Shown one piece after another: positions 1 to 9,309 of a stretch of 64,000 nucleotides of DNA. The position numbers were made by a program, and so were the translations under genes. Source of the DNA: Helicobacter mehlei (GTDB lineage Bacteria > Campylobacterota > Campylobacteria > Campylobacterales > Helicobacteraceae); contig NZ_QXQP01000005.1 in NCBI RefSeq assembly GCF_003660265.1, forward strand, positions 29,159 to 93,158, read 5' to 3'. Position 1 is the first letter of the stretch. Every line of letters begins with the position of its first letter. The notes under the pieces were generated by a model. The model saw only the letters and a program-made list of their open reading frames with translations, had not been told where the DNA came from and did no database searches.

Positions 1-1
1 G

Positions 2-415
2 GATAAGAATACGCTAGACAAATATTATGCAGATTATAAAAAACTCGAATACGATCGCGACTATGCCCTCTCGGTGGTGGAAAAGACCATTTTAAAAGCC
101 CCTTTTGATGGGGTGATCGCTAGCAAGAATATTGAGCTAGGGGAGGGGACTAGTGCGAATAGCACCGTACTTTTTAGATTGGTGAGCAAGCGGGTAAAGA
201 TTGTGCTAGAGTTTGACTCGAAATATTTGCCTGTCGTCAAAGTGGGGGATAGATTCATCTATAGCATCGATGGCAAACCTGAGAAAAAAGAAGTCAAGAT
301 CACTAAGATTTACCCCACGATTGATGTCAGCACCCGCAAGGTGAATGCAGAAGCCCTACTGCCTGCCAACAGCCCCCTAGTCCCCGGCATCTTTGGGGAT
401 GGCTTTATCCAATAG
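2..415 (+). CDS. RND efflux periplasmic adaptor (HlyD/MFP family), 5' end missing
   Basis: This is the C-terminal part (about 137 codons) of a membrane-fusion adaptor that links an inner-membrane RND pump to an outer-membrane channel. The frame is open from base 2, so the gene starts before the window. Visible features are a coiled-coil-like stretch near the start, the lipoyl/barrel segment 'ILKAPFDGVI', and a beta-barrel region ending 'LVPGIFGDGFIQ', typical of MFP proteins. It lies 9 bp upstream of the HefC-like pump and is certainly in the same operon. By synteny it is the HefB partner of H. pylori HefABC. The family is clear; assignment to hefB rests on the neighbour. Confidence 0.85.
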   Translation, partial: DKNTLDKYYADYKKLEYDRDYALSVVEKTILKAPFDGVIASKNIELGEGTSANSTVLFRLVSKRVKIVLEFDSKYLPVVKVGDRFIYSIDGKPEKKEVKITKIYPTIDVSTRKVNAEALLPANSPLVPGIFGDGFIQ

Positions 416-424
416 GGGGCTTTT

Positions 425-3400
425 GTGTATAAGTTTGCGATCCAAAGACCCATCACAACCTTAATGTTTGCGTGCATGGTGGTCTTCTTTGGCACGATGG
501 CACTCAAAAAAATCAGTGTTGCGCTCTTCCCCAATATTGACTTCCCCATTATCGTGGTGAAAACCGCTTACCCGGGGGCGAGTGCGGACATTGTGGAGAG
601 TAAAGTAACCGACAAGATTGAAGAAGCTGTCATGGGTGTGGATGGGATCAAGAAGGTTACTTCCAATAGTGCGCGCAATATTAGTATTGTGGTCGTGGAA
701 TTTGTGCTTGAAAAGCCCATCACGGTAGCTCTCAATGACATCATCAACAAAGTTTCCTCCGTGAGTTTTGGTGATCCCAATATCCGCCGCCCTTCCATCG
801 ATAAGGTCGATACCAGTGGGCAAGCGATTCTCTCGATCTTTTTAACCAGCAAGACCAAGACTCCGGCCGAGCTCAACGATCATGCTAAAAACATCATCAA
901 ACCCATGTTGCAAAAGATCGAGGGTGTGGGTGGGGTGCAATTACAAGGTTTTGAAGAAAAGCAAGTGAGGATTTATGCCGACCCAAGTTTGATGAACAAA
1001 TATGGCTTGACCTACACCGACCTTTACAACGCCCTAAAAAGCCAAAACCTAGAAATGGACGGGGGCAAGATCACTGGTCCTAAGAAAAACTACGCCATTT
1101 TGGTGGATGGCAATAGCTATACCCTTGAAGAATTGGCTAATATCCAAATTGGTAACCATGTTCGCCTAGCCGACATCGCCACGATTGAAAAGGGCATTGA
1201 TCCGGACATCACTTATGCTAGTTACAAGCACGATCAAGGTATCGTTTTAGAGGTGCAAAAGATTGCCGGAGCCAATGAGATCAAAATTGTGGATGCGGTG
1301 TATCAAGAAATGGATGCCATGCGCGCAGTGAGCCCGGGCTATGAGTTGCGCCCCTTTTTAGACACCACCGATTACACCCGCCACTCCATTAAAGATGTCA
1401 AGTTTGACTTGATATTGGGGGGGATTTTAGCGATCTCTGTAGTCTTTTTCTTTTTGCGTAGTCTATCCATCACCTTTGTATCCGCAATGAGTATCCCCAT
1501 CTCCATTATGGGGACATTCGCGCTCATCCAGTGGATGGGCTTTTCTTTGAATATGCTGACCATGGTTGCGCTCACACTCTCCATTGGGATCATCATAGAC
1601 GATGCGATTGTGGTGATTGAAAATATCCACAAAAAGCTAGAAGCGGGCATGGACAAAAGAACCGCCAGCTATGAGGGCGTGCATGAAATCGCCTTTGCAA
1701 TCATTGCCATTTCGGCAATGCTTTTATCTGTCTTTATTCCTGTGGGCAACATGAGCGGGATTGTGGGGCGCTTTTTCCAAAGCTTTGGGATCACGGTTGC
1801 CCTAGCTATTGTGATTTCTTATTTTGTGGTGGTTACAGTGATCCCCATGTTAAGCTCTATCATCGTATCCACCGAGCAATCTAAATTTTACAAGCGCACA
1901 GAACCCTTTTTCCAAAAAATGGAGCAATCTTATGCCAAGTTATTAAGCTGGCTTTTAAACCATAAATTGATTGTGGGATTAGCCGTGGCGGGGATTTTTG
2001 CTAGCTCTGTGCACGTGGCTGGTAAGCTGGGCATGGAGTTTATGTTAAAAGAAGATCGGGGCATGTTTTATGTCTATGTCAAAGCACAAACTGACATTAG
2101 TCTAAAAGCGATGCTGGCCAAAATGAAAGCTTTACAAGCCGTGATTGAAAAGGACCCTGATGTGGAGTTTGACTCCATGCAAGTGGGTTATGGCAATATC
2201 CAAAGCACCTTTAAAGGTAAATTCTATGTCAAGCTCAAAAAAGGGCACAAAAGAAGCCAATTTGTGATTATGGAGGAGATGCGTCACAAATTAAGGGCCA
2301 TCCCAGAGGCTAAAGACATTGCCTCCATTAATCTAGCCGAAGTGCCTTTGATTGGTGGGGGGGATAATTCGGCGTTTCAAGTCTATGTCTATGGCCCCAC
2401 GCAAAAGCTCGTGGATGAAAGCGTGGCAAATCTCCAAAAATTCTTGCTAGAAAGCCCTGAGATGAAGGGCAAGGTAGCAGGCTACCACACCAACACCTCA
2501 GATTATCAAACCCAATACCAATTACGCGTTTTAAGGGCAGCCACAACCAAATACGGCGTGAGTGCCCAAGACATTGCGAGCGTGGTGAGCAACGCCTTCT
2601 CAGGGGAGAATCGGGTGAGCTACTTTAAAGAGGATGGCAAGGAATATGACATTGTGATCCGTGTCCCCTCCAATAAAAAAATCAATATGGATGACATCAA
2701 GCGGCTACAGATCAAAAACAAAGATGGCAAACTGATGTTTTTAGATGGGCTGATTGAAGTCGTTGAGCGTAAAGTACCCTCCAATATCACTCGCTACAAC
2801 CGCCAAAGGAGTGTTACTGTGCTTGCCCGCCCCGCTACTGGGGTGGATTTAGGCGAACTCTTAAGCCAAGTGCAAAAGCACCAAGATCAATGGCTGGCTA
2901 AAGGGGCAGCTTTCCGCTTTACAGGCGACTCAGACAAACTCAAAGAAACTAATGAGGCCTTTGGCGTGGCGATCGCCACTGCCTTTATTCTCATTTACAT
3001 GATCTTGGCCGCCCTTTATGAGTCGCTCTTAGAGCCCCTGATCATCATGGTTACCATGCCTCTAAGTTTCTCAGGGGCATTCTTTGCGCTAGGGCTCGTG
3101 CATCAGCCCATGAGCATGTTCTCTTTAATGGGGCTGATTTTGCTCATCGGCATGGTGGGCAAGAACGCCACGCTCATCATTGACATTGCTAACGATCGGC
3201 GTAAAGAAGGGCATGGCATTGAAGAAGCCATCATTTTGGCCGGTGAGTCGCGCTTACGACCCATTTTGATGACCACGATCGCGATGGTGTGTGGGATGTT
3301 GCCTTTGGCTTTGGCTGTAGGGCAGGGCTCGGCGATGAAGTCGCCTATAGGTATTGCGATGAGTGGGGGACTATTGGTGTCTATGGCATTAAGCTTGTTG

Positions 3401-3475
3401 GTCGTGCCAATTTTCTATCGCTTATTAGCTCCTTTAGATGACAAGTTAAAGCGATTCTATCAGGATCGCAAATGA
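425..3475 (+). CDS. hefC: RND multidrug efflux pump, HefC/AcrB-like
   Basis: Inner-membrane proton-driven drug transporter of 1016 residues, the usual length for the family. It starts at GTG behind an AGGGGG ribosome-binding site at 414-419. It has the RND layout: one N-terminal helix (residues ~8-28), a large periplasmic porter domain, a helix bundle, a second porter domain and a final bundle. The proton-relay aspartate pair is visible in TM4 ('GIIIDDAIVVIENI'), and the C-terminal bundle carries 'GLILLIGMVGKNATLIID'. The sequence follows H. pylori HefC closely through its whole length, including the 'FMLKEDRGMFYV' region. It is preceded by its adaptor and overlaps the next gene by 4 bp (ATGA). 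Likely role: export of bile salts and antibiotics. Confidence 0.93.
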   Translation: MYKFAIQRPITTLMFACMVVFFGTMALKKISVALFPNIDFPIIVVKTAYPGASADIVESKVTDKIEEAVMGVDGIKKVTSNSARNISIVVVEFVLEKPITVALNDIINKVSSVSFGDPNIRRPSIDKVDTSGQAILSIFLTSKTKTPAELNDHAKNIIKPMLQKIEGVGGVQLQGFEEKQVRIYADPSLMNKYGLTYTDLYNALKSQNLEMDGGKITGPKKNYAILVDGNSYTLEELANIQIGNHVRLADIATIEKGIDPDITYASYKHDQGIVLEVQKIAGANEIKIVDAVYQEMDAMRAVSPGYELRPFLDTTDYTRHSIKDVKFDLILGGILAISVVFFFLRSLSITFVSAMSIPISIMGTFALIQWMGFSLNMLTMVALTLSIGIIIDDAIVVIENIHKKLEAGMDKRTASYEGVHEIAFAIIAISAMLLSVFIPVGNMSGIVGRFFQSFGITVALAIVISYFVVVTVIPMLSSIIVSTEQSKFYKRTEPFFQKMEQSYAKLLSWLLNHKLIVGLAVAGIFASSVHVAGKLGMEFMLKEDRGMFYVYVKAQTDISLKAMLAKMKALQAVIEKDPDVEFDSMQVGYGNIQSTFKGKFYVKLKKGHKRSQFVIMEEMRHKLRAIPEAKDIASINLAEVPLIGGGDNSAFQVYVYGPTQKLVDESVANLQKFLLESPEMKGKVAGYHTNTSDYQTQYQLRVLRAATTKYGVSAQDIASVVSNAFSGENRVSYFKEDGKEYDIVIRVPSNKKINMDDIKRLQIKNKDGKLMFLDGLIEVVERKVPSNITRYNRQRSVTVLARPATGVDLGELLSQVQKHQDQWLAKGAAFRFTGDSDKLKETNEAFGVAIATAFILIYMILAALYESLLEPLIIMVTMPLSFSGAFFALGLVHQPMSMFSLMGLILLIGMVGKNATLIIDIANDRRKEGHGIEEAIILAGESRLRPILMTTIAMVCGMLPLALAVGQGSAMKSPIGIAMSGGLLVSMALSLLVVPIFYRLLAPLDDKLKRFYQDRK

Positions 3476-4053
3476 TAAAACGGATATGCGGACTCTTGCT
3501 GGGTGTGGGGTTATTGGGTGCTACTAGCGAGAAAATCCAGCATAAAAGCCATATTTTTGTGGGTGTGATGAGCGGTTTTGAAACCTATAGACTTTCCATT
3601 GCGCCCAAACGTCCTTGGACAAATTCTTTTTTGTGGGGGATCAGGGCAGGTTATCAATACGATTTGGTGAAGTATGCCACTTTGCGTGTGGATTTGAGTT
3701 ATATCATGGGTTTAAAGCCCACAGCGTTCCATACCCTCGTGCATTCCTTTTTAAGCCTCAATATGGATGTGGTGAGCGATTTTTACAAGATAGGCAAATA
3801 TTATTTTGGAGCTTATGCGGGTTTGGGGTTTGGGTATTTTCAAGGTGCCCCCACTTTGGTCAGCTCAGATAGCAACCGCTCTTTTATGGGTTATAACGGG
3901 GTTTTTAATGTGGGCGTGGGGAGCACCATTGAGCAAAGACACCGCGTGGAGTTAGGGGTTAAAATCCCCTTTGGCAAGACAAAAGCACTCATGGGGAAAG
4001 GATTCTACTCGGAGCGTTTCTACTGGGTGGCTAGTTATGCTTATTTGTTTTAA
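3472..4053 (+). CDS. Small predicted outer-membrane beta-barrel protein in the hef operon
   Basis: A 193-residue protein with a signal peptide (residues ~1-18, 'GLLLGVGLLGATS'), then alternating hydrophobic/aromatic strands such as 'GIRAGYQYDLV', 'YYFGAYAGLGFGYF' and 'FNVGVGSTI', and a terminal Phe ('YAYLF') as in many outer-membrane barrels. Its start overlaps the hefC stop (ATGA), so it is translationally coupled to the pump. A gene of this kind also follows hefC in H. pylori. I infer an outer-membrane role. It is too small to be a TolC channel, and its function is unknown. Confidence 0.7.
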   Translation: MIKRICGLLLGVGLLGATSEKIQHKSHIFVGVMSGFETYRLSIAPKRPWTNSFLWGIRAGYQYDLVKYATLRVDLSYIMGLKPTAFHTLVHSFLSLNMDVVSDFYKIGKYYFGAYAGLGFGYFQGAPTLVSSDSNRSFMGYNGVFNVGVGSTIEQRHRVELGVKIPFGKTKALMGKGFYSERFYWVASYAYLF

Positions 4054-4068
4054 TGCCACTGGCTGGCA
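4054..4068. terminator. Weak hairpin between convergent genes
   Basis: TGCCA and TGGCA arms flank a 5-base loop directly after the stop of the plus-strand gene. It is followed by AAAACTTGGCTTTTT. It may serve as a terminator for the hef operon, but the stem is short. Confidence 0.3.
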
Positions 4069-4080
4069 AAACTTGGCTTT

Positions 4081-4326
4081 TTAGTCTGTAGAAATCTCTA
4101 AAAATCTTTGGGCGACCTTGAGTTGGCGCATCTGCACGCCCAAAGTTTGTTGCTCCTCTTGGAGTCGTTCAATGGTCGTGCTGATAAGGGCTTTAGCGGT
4201 CTCTAAAGTGGGCAAATCGCTACAACCCTCTTTGAGGAGCGGGCACTCTTCAACCAGCTTAAAAGCTTTTTGCGTGTTGTTTTCTAAAAGCGCGATCTTG
4301 AGCTCATCGACCCAATTCATGAGCAT
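4081..4326 (-). CDS. FliT-like flagellar export chaperone
   Basis: A small 81-residue, mostly helical protein encoded directly after fliS, its start overlapping the fliS 3' end by 23 bp. In many bacteria the gene after fliS encodes FliT, the chaperone that keeps the cap protein FliD export-competent. Sequence identity to FliT is always low. The call rests on size, helical heptad-like content ('TTIERLQEEQQTLGVQMRQLKV') and position in a flaG-fliD-fliS operon, the same arrangement as in H. pylori. It ends the flagellar operon. Confidence 0.6.
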   Translation of the reverse strand: MLMNWVDELKIALLENNTQKAFKLVEECPLLKEGCSDLPTLETAKALISTTIERLQEEQQTLGVQMRQLKVAQRFLEISTD

Positions 4327-4699
4327 GGATCTCCCGCCAAGCCTCTAACAAGCCCCTAGCAACCCCCATCACCAAATCGATTTTAGTGCTATCATTCTCC
4401 ACATTGGCCTGTGTGAGGGTTTTGATCTGGTGGGTGTAAAGCCCGGTTAGATAAACAGCCACTTCACCCCCACGCTCATAATCCAAGACATTTAAGAGTT
4501 CGGTAAAAATATCGGCGACCTTATTGATATAGAGAATCTTTTTTTCAATATCATCGGCTTCCATGTGCCTTTTAGCCTGGGCAGCGAATTTCAAGATACC
4601 CTCATAAAGCATCTCAATCAGTTTAGCCGGAGACTCCACACTCACAGAGTTTTGCTGGTATAGATTATACGCATTTGCCTTAAACATCTTCATCCTCAC
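4304..4699 (-). CDS. fliS: Flagellin export chaperone FliS
   Basis: A 131-residue helical protein that binds flagellin in the cytoplasm, prevents premature polymerisation and delivers it to the export gate. The N-terminal family signature is present: 'AYNLYQQNSVSVESPAKLIEMLYEGILKF' lies within residues ~7-36, with the Tyr and 'P.KLI.MLY.G' core. Its ATG overlaps the fliD stop codon by one base, so translation is probably coupled. Downstream it overlaps the FliT-like gene. Expression is expected from the sigma28 promoter upstream of flaG. Confidence 0.93.
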   Translation of the reverse strand: MRMKMFKANAYNLYQQNSVSVESPAKLIEMLYEGILKFAAQAKRHMEADDIEKKILYINKVADIFTELLNVLDYERGGEVAVYLTGLYTHQIKTLTQANVENDSTKIDLVMGVARGLLEAWREIHAHELGR

Positions 4700-6783
4700 T
4701 AATTCTTTTTGGCTGTTGCTTGATCGATCATCATTTGCACCGCATCAAATGACTTGTTGGCTTTGGAGATCTGCCCGTCATAGGCGGCAAAACGCTCCGC
4801 CATGATGTCATAACGAGTTTTCAACAAATCCATCGCGCTCTGTTTGTCACGACGCAAATCCTTAGCATCTTGTTCTAAGGAGTCTCCATATATTTTCAAG
4901 CTAGCACTACTACCATCGACTAAATGCGATAAAACTTTACCGAGTCGTTCAAAAATCCCCTCCTGGTGAATCTCCTTGCCCCCCATGCTTTTTACCTGAG
5001 ACCCATAGAAAAAGTCTTGCACACCTTGAGGATCTGTGCCAAGAGCACTGGACAGCTTGCTTTCATCTAGACTCAACTGCCCGTTCTCATTAAACATGAT
5101 CCCATATTTCATCAAGCTATCCACGCCCTTCTCAGTGGTGCGTGTAAAAGCGATGGCATTGTTGATTGAGGAACGGATCGTGCGGATATCCCCCACACCA
5201 TTAAAAATCCCGGCAATCCTAGTATCGGGGTCGTAACGGGTGGTCTCATCTAATTTGGGAATCAAGGCGTTGTAAGCTTTGACAAACTCTTTGACATGAT
5301 CGACAATGGCTTTATTGTCTCTAGTGATGCTCACAATAGCGGGTTTGCCCGGCTCAGTCTTGCCTAGTAAGCTCAAAGACACACCATTGATCACATCATT
5401 GACTTCGTTAGTGGGGCGGGTGATGGTCGCCCCATCGTAGGTGAATTTCGCATCGCCTGCCTTCTGGAGATTCTTAAGTGCGAAGAGACCTTGCGTGTGG
5501 GCGTAGTTTTGGGTGAGCCCTTCTGTGAGCCCAATATTCCTAAGACCTGCCTTGCCGGTAGGTCCCACACCGGCTATGCGCAACTCTCCGCTATCGCTAT
5601 TGAGCACCAACTTACCATCTGCTCCCATAGAAGCGTGCAAGCCCTTAATGGCATTGATGGCTTTGACAATTGCCTCCCCATTCTGTGTGCTAGAATTACC
5701 TATCAAGGTAATTGCCCCGAGATTGATGTCGTGATCATTGATGCGGATCGTGCCCTCAATCTTGCCCTGCTTGATTCCTGTGGTGGCTTTAAACAGATCA
5801 CCACTCTCGGATTTATCTTGGACAAAGCCCAACTCCCCAGCCTTAGCCCCCCCAACGGCTACCTCTAACCCGCGTTTGTCATTGATAATGAGCGATTTGC
5901 CATCATCAACCACTTCTACATTGAGCTGACCGGAATCCACTAAGGACTTTGTATCGGGGTTATCTTCCAGGGCCTTTTGGATGGCTGCACGCAAGACTTC
6001 ATTTTTCTTAGGCACAGGCGTAGCGGTGCTCAAATCAAGGGCAATGGGGATCTCTACTAGCTTGTTATTGGCATCATAAACTTTGACAAAAAAATCATGC
6101 TCGGCTTTGGCTGGAGTCTTGCCATCAGGGCTAGGCGCGCTAGCTAGGCTTAGAGTGATGGGTGCATCGCTACTCAAATGCGAAACCACGCTTGTGCCAA
6201 AAAAGAGACGGCTATTGGCTCCAGTGTTTTTGGAGTTGATCATCAACTGGTAGGGTTTGTCCCCTCCAGTTTTCATCACGATCCCCATCGCATTCCCATC
6301 GCTTCCATCGGTGATCGCTTGGGCCACATCGCCCAAACTCATGCCCGCCTTGATGTCAATGGTGTAATTTTTGCCATTGGTATAAAAGTGCAACTTGGTA
6401 TTGGCTTGGCTAAAGGCATCATCTCGGGAGCGAAAATGCGTCCCCACCTCGTTAATATCCCCCTGTGCCAAGCTTTCAACGTCAACTTTGATATTTTGGA
6501 GCGGAATCCCCGGACTGACACTTGCTTTAAGCGCATCTCCACTCACATGGCTATTTCTAGCCGTGTAGGTGGAGTAGTCGCTCAAGGCTTGCACGGGAGA
6601 CTCCAAGGCGGAAATGAGGCTTTTGATCTCTACCAAAGCTTTTTGCTTTTGGATATTATTTTCCATTTTTTTGTCAATAGGGGCGATCATGGTCTTCTCA
6701 TCAGCCGCCTTGAGCTTGTCGATCACATCGTAATTTAAGACCTTGCTCCCAATCCCTAAAGAACTTAGTTTCCCAACACCCAT
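4699..6783 (-). CDS. fliD: Flagellar filament cap protein FliD (HAP2)
   Basis: A 694-residue protein that forms the filament cap under which exported flagellin folds. The length matches Helicobacter FliD (about 685). The N-terminal D0 region 'GKLSSLGIGSKVLNYDVIDKLK' (with 'IDKKMENNIQKQKALVEIKSLI') and the C-terminal coiled segment with 'YDIMAERFAAYDGQISKANKSF' are the polymerisation helices. The centre contains 'TFDGVSLSLLGKT'-like Flg-hook-domain sequence ('DVINGVSLSLLGKT'). It is in an operon with flaG upstream (18 bp gap) and fliS downstream. Confidence 0.95.
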   Translation of the reverse strand: MGVGKLSSLGIGSKVLNYDVIDKLKAADEKTMIAPIDKKMENNIQKQKALVEIKSLISALESPVQALSDYSTYTARNSHVSGDALKASVSPGIPLQNIKVDVESLAQGDINEVGTHFRSRDDAFSQANTKLHFYTNGKNYTIDIKAGMSLGDVAQAITDGSDGNAMGIVMKTGGDKPYQLMINSKNTGANSRLFFGTSVVSHLSSDAPITLSLASAPSPDGKTPAKAEHDFFVKVYDANNKLVEIPIALDLSTATPVPKKNEVLRAAIQKALEDNPDTKSLVDSGQLNVEVVDDGKSLIINDKRGLEVAVGGAKAGELGFVQDKSESGDLFKATTGIKQGKIEGTIRINDHDINLGAITLIGNSSTQNGEAIVKAINAIKGLHASMGADGKLVLNSDSGELRIAGVGPTGKAGLRNIGLTEGLTQNYAHTQGLFALKNLQKAGDAKFTYDGATITRPTNEVNDVINGVSLSLLGKTEPGKPAIVSITRDNKAIVDHVKEFVKAYNALIPKLDETTRYDPDTRIAGIFNGVGDIRTIRSSINNAIAFTRTTEKGVDSLMKYGIMFNENGQLSLDESKLSSALGTDPQGVQDFFYGSQVKSMGGKEIHQEGIFERLGKVLSHLVDGSSASLKIYGDSLEQDAKDLRRDKQSAMDLLKTRYDIMAERFAAYDGQISKANKSFDAVQMMIDQATAKKN

Positions 6784-6801
6784 TTTCTACTCCAAAGACA
6801 C

Positions 6802-7200
6802 CTAGCCTTTTTTATCAAAAATAATCCCCACAATGTCGCGCATCTTCTCCATCAAGCGCACCATCCCCTGAGGTGGGATTTCGCGGATAATGTGCTCACC
6901 CTTACTATCCTTAACCACCACCACCAAACTCCCAATCTCCTCATTGTATTTGAAGACCAAATTAGAGTGGATGCGCTTCATCTCTCTATTGAGTTCCTTG
7001 CTCAGTTTCTGCAAATCCTGTTCCTCTAGCAACAGGGCATTATTGGCATCTTGTTCTGCCTTCTCTACTTTTTTCAAATCTGCTTTATTGGCAATGGGCC
7101 GTAGTAAATCGCTATGCTCCTCCATGTTGATCGAACTGACTTGCGGGACTGCTTGTAATAAATGAGGTTGTTTTGTAAAATTAATGGTTTCAACTGACAT
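6802..7200 (-). CDS. flaG: FlaG family flagellar protein
   Basis: A 132-residue protein with a polar N-terminus and the conserved FlaG C-terminal domain ('LVFKYNEEIGSLVVVVKDSKG...IREIPPQGMVRLMEKM'). FlaG limits or tunes filament length in epsilonproteobacteria, but its exact role is not settled. It is the first gene of the flaG-fliD-fliS-fliT operon. The start ATG sits behind a GGAGAG ribosome-binding site, and a sigma28-type promoter lies 32-55 bp upstream. Confidence 0.92.
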   Translation of the reverse strand: MSVETINFTKQPHLLQAVPQVSSINMEEHSDLLRPIANKADLKKVEKAEQDANNALLLEEQDLQKLSKELNREMKRIHSNLVFKYNEEIGSLVVVVKDSKGEHIIREIPPQGMVRLMEKMRDIVGIIFDKKG

Positions 7201-7231
7201 GGAACTCTCCTTTCAAAACGCTCGTTTTGAG

Positions 7232-7255
7232 ATCGGCATGTCTTTGTTACTTTTA
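7232..7255 (-). promoter_or_regulatory. Sigma28 (FliA) promoter of the flaG-fliD-fliS operon
   Basis: On the minus strand the sequence reads TAAA, 14 bases, GCCGAT. This is close to the FliA consensus TAAA-N15-GCCGATAA. The -35 TAAA overlaps the stop codon of the upstream envC-like gene. This makes the flagellar genes a late class, separate from the division genes upstream. Confidence 0.75.
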
Positions 7256-8503
7256 ATGTGTTTGGGCGATGATCTCCAAAGGATCGATGTGTTTGTCCTT
7301 TATGGTAACCTCAAAGCTTAGGCGTTGATCGATACGCCCGATCACATAGCCCTTTTGCACCCGTAAGCCGTGCTTGATCGTGGGGGCGATTTTATCTAGC
7401 TGGGAATAAATCGTGTGCATGCCCCCCTTGTGCTCAATGATGATCACTTTTTTTAAGATCGGCACTTCTTTAGCATAGACCACCCGCCCATCAAAGATAC
7501 TCCGCACGACCGCATTGGGTTTTGTAGAAACAAGCGTGATGTATTCATTAAAGACCTTGAGTTTATAGACCGGATCAAAGTAAGGCCCAAATTTTTGCAC
7601 GATTTTATAATTAGCTAGGGGGGCGATGGTCTTAGGACCATTGTAAGCGATAGTAACAATATCGCGGTAAGAATTAGCCACCTGCCGCACCTCTAAAGGG
7701 GCTTGGATACCCCCGATTGCACGCGGTGCTTTTTGCTTGTTTTGCTGTTCTCTTTCTAGTTCTTTTTCTTTATTGCGTTTGATAATATTTAAAGAGGCTA
7801 GGAGCTGATCGAGTTCTTTGCGTTCCTTGTCTAAAGCAGTTAATTTTTTGTTATAAATGGCTAATTCAGCGCGCATAGTTGCGATTAACTTCTGTTGTTC
7901 TGAAACCATGATTTCTAAATTGTGTTGGCGATCTTTTTGTACCCCGATGGTTTTATTGATTTGGTTGATACTTTGGGTGATTTGGGTGATTTTGCTATTG
8001 ATCTGCTCTTCTTTGAGATTCAAGTCGGCTAATTTGATTTTGGAGTCTTGATTAACATGCTTGAAGATTTCTTGCAAGATCAAATCCTCCGGGTTTGCCG
8101 AACTCTCTTGTTCCAAGATCAAGACAAATAATAAATCTTTAAGCAACACGCTTGTAACGGCATCTTGGATTTGGTGGCGATCCTTTTTTAAACTATTTAG
8201 CAAGGAGCGGTGTTGTTCGAGAGATTTTTCTTGGAGCAAGTTTTGTGCTTGGTTTTTTTCAATGCTTCTTTGGAGGGCTTGGATTTGTTGGGATAATTCT
8301 TGGCTTTGCTGGTATTTTTGGTTGATGGCATTGCCCAAGCTGGTTAAATGGTTGCTCAATTTGGTTTTTTCTAGAGTGGTCTCCTCTAATTTATTTTGAT
8401 TGAGCATGATATTGCGGTTGATGTCCTCTAAACCTGTCCCCTTATTGCCCAACAAGCCCATGCTAAATAAACCCATTAAACCCAAAAGCCTTAAGGCTTT
8501 CAT
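7253..8503 (-). CDS. EnvC-like murein hydrolase activator (coiled coil plus degenerate M23/LytM domain)
   Basis: A 416-residue protein with a signal peptide ('MKALRLLGLMGLFSMGLLG'), a long coiled coil (residues ~25-260) and a C-terminal LytM-type domain. The start was placed at the ATG overlapping the ftsX stop (ATGA) rather than 90 bp upstream, because only this start gives a signal peptide. The metal ligands of active M23 peptidases are not seen: the usual 'YxHL' is 'YSQL' and 'HLHFEV' is 'RLSFEV'. This marks an activator rather than an enzyme. It follows ftsE-ftsX, which in other bacteria control EnvC-driven septal amidase activation. Confidence 0.85.
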   Translation of the reverse strand: MKALRLLGLMGLFSMGLLGNKGTGLEDINRNIMLNQNKLEETTLEKTKLSNHLTSLGNAINQKYQQSQELSQQIQALQRSIEKNQAQNLLQEKSLEQHRSLLNSLKKDRHQIQDAVTSVLLKDLLFVLILEQESSANPEDLILQEIFKHVNQDSKIKLADLNLKEEQINSKITQITQSINQINKTIGVQKDRQHNLEIMVSEQQKLIATMRAELAIYNKKLTALDKERKELDQLLASLNIIKRNKEKELEREQQNKQKAPRAIGGIQAPLEVRQVANSYRDIVTIAYNGPKTIAPLANYKIVQKFGPYFDPVYKLKVFNEYITLVSTKPNAVVRSIFDGRVVYAKEVPILKKVIIIEHKGGMHTIYSQLDKIAPTIKHGLRVQKGYVIGRIDQRLSFEVTIKDKHIDPLEIIAQTH

Positions 8504-9309
8504 GCCACTCTCCTTTGGATTACAACCACCCACACACACATTAAGGACACCACAATAGAAGTGCCTAAAAAGATCAACATATCTTCTTGCCACACAAACA
8601 AACCGCCCTTAATTTCTAGGGCTTGCAAGATCGCTTGGAATTTGTCTTGTAGGGATAAATACAAACTCCCGATCAGCACCCCCGCGCTGGCCAAAATGGA
8701 ATCCACCAAAGCCAATTTGAACAAAAAGCCGTTTTTGATCCGCATGGGTGCGCCCAAAAGTTCCATGATCTCAATACGCTTAGAATATTGCAAATTCCAC
8801 ACGCTCACTTGCTTCATCAAGAGCAAGATTGAGAGTGCCACCACAAGCACGCCAAGAACCATGATGCTTTTTTTGAGCAAGAGTAGTAGGCGGTATTCTT
8901 GGTCGTGGGTTTTGCTAAAGACTTCGATTTTTTCCACCCCCGGGATTTTTAAAAGCTTTTGGTGGATTTGCTGGAGTTGTGCTGAGGTGGGGAAGATGGC
9001 TAGTTTGAGCGAGTAAAAATAGGGGAGATTTTTTTTGATATTGGTGATATTGGTTTGGGTTAAATTTTGTTGGAGCTTTTCTAAAAGCATGTCAGGATCA
9101 ATGAGGGTGAGTATAGCACTCTCTTTGATATTTTGCTTTAAAAAGGGCAGTGTGAGCTTTTGCTTGCTGGCAATGGTGATTGTGTAGCTCTTAGAAAGCT
9201 TTTCTTCTCTAATATTGACGGCACGATTGATAAATAAAATGCTTTCCAAGCTAAAGAGCAAAGCCATTAAAGGCAACAAAAAACCCAAATGTTCTTTAAG
9301 TGTATTCAT
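8500..9309 (-). CDS. ftsX: Cell-division protein FtsX
   Basis: The membrane subunit (269 residues) of the FtsEX complex, which transmits ATP-driven conformational change to the periplasmic EnvC-like activator at the septum. One N-terminal helix (residues ~10-30) is followed by a periplasmic loop, then three helices, the FtsX topology. The periplasmic part is short, as in other epsilonproteobacteria. It overlaps ftsE upstream by 14 bp and the envC-like gene downstream by 4 bp, so all three are translated as a unit. Confidence 0.88.
   Translation of the reverse strand: MNTLKEHLGFLLPLMALLFSLESILFINRAVNIREEKLSKSYTITIASKQKLTLPFLKQNIKESAILTLIDPDMLLEKLQQNLTQTNITNIKKNLPYFYSLKLAIFPTSAQLQQIHQKLLKIPGVEKIEVFSKTHDQEYRLLLLLKKSIMVLGVLVVALSILLLMKQVSVWNLQYSKRIEIMELLGAPMRIKNGFLFKLALVDSILASAGVLIGSLYLSLQDKFQAILQALEIKGGLFVWQEDMLIFLGTSIVVSLMCVWVVVIQRRVA

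Noticed and set aside
5491..5929. Open frames on the plus strand inside fliD
   Set aside because: They are antisense shadows of the fliD coding sequence, with no ribosome-binding site and no protein-like features.
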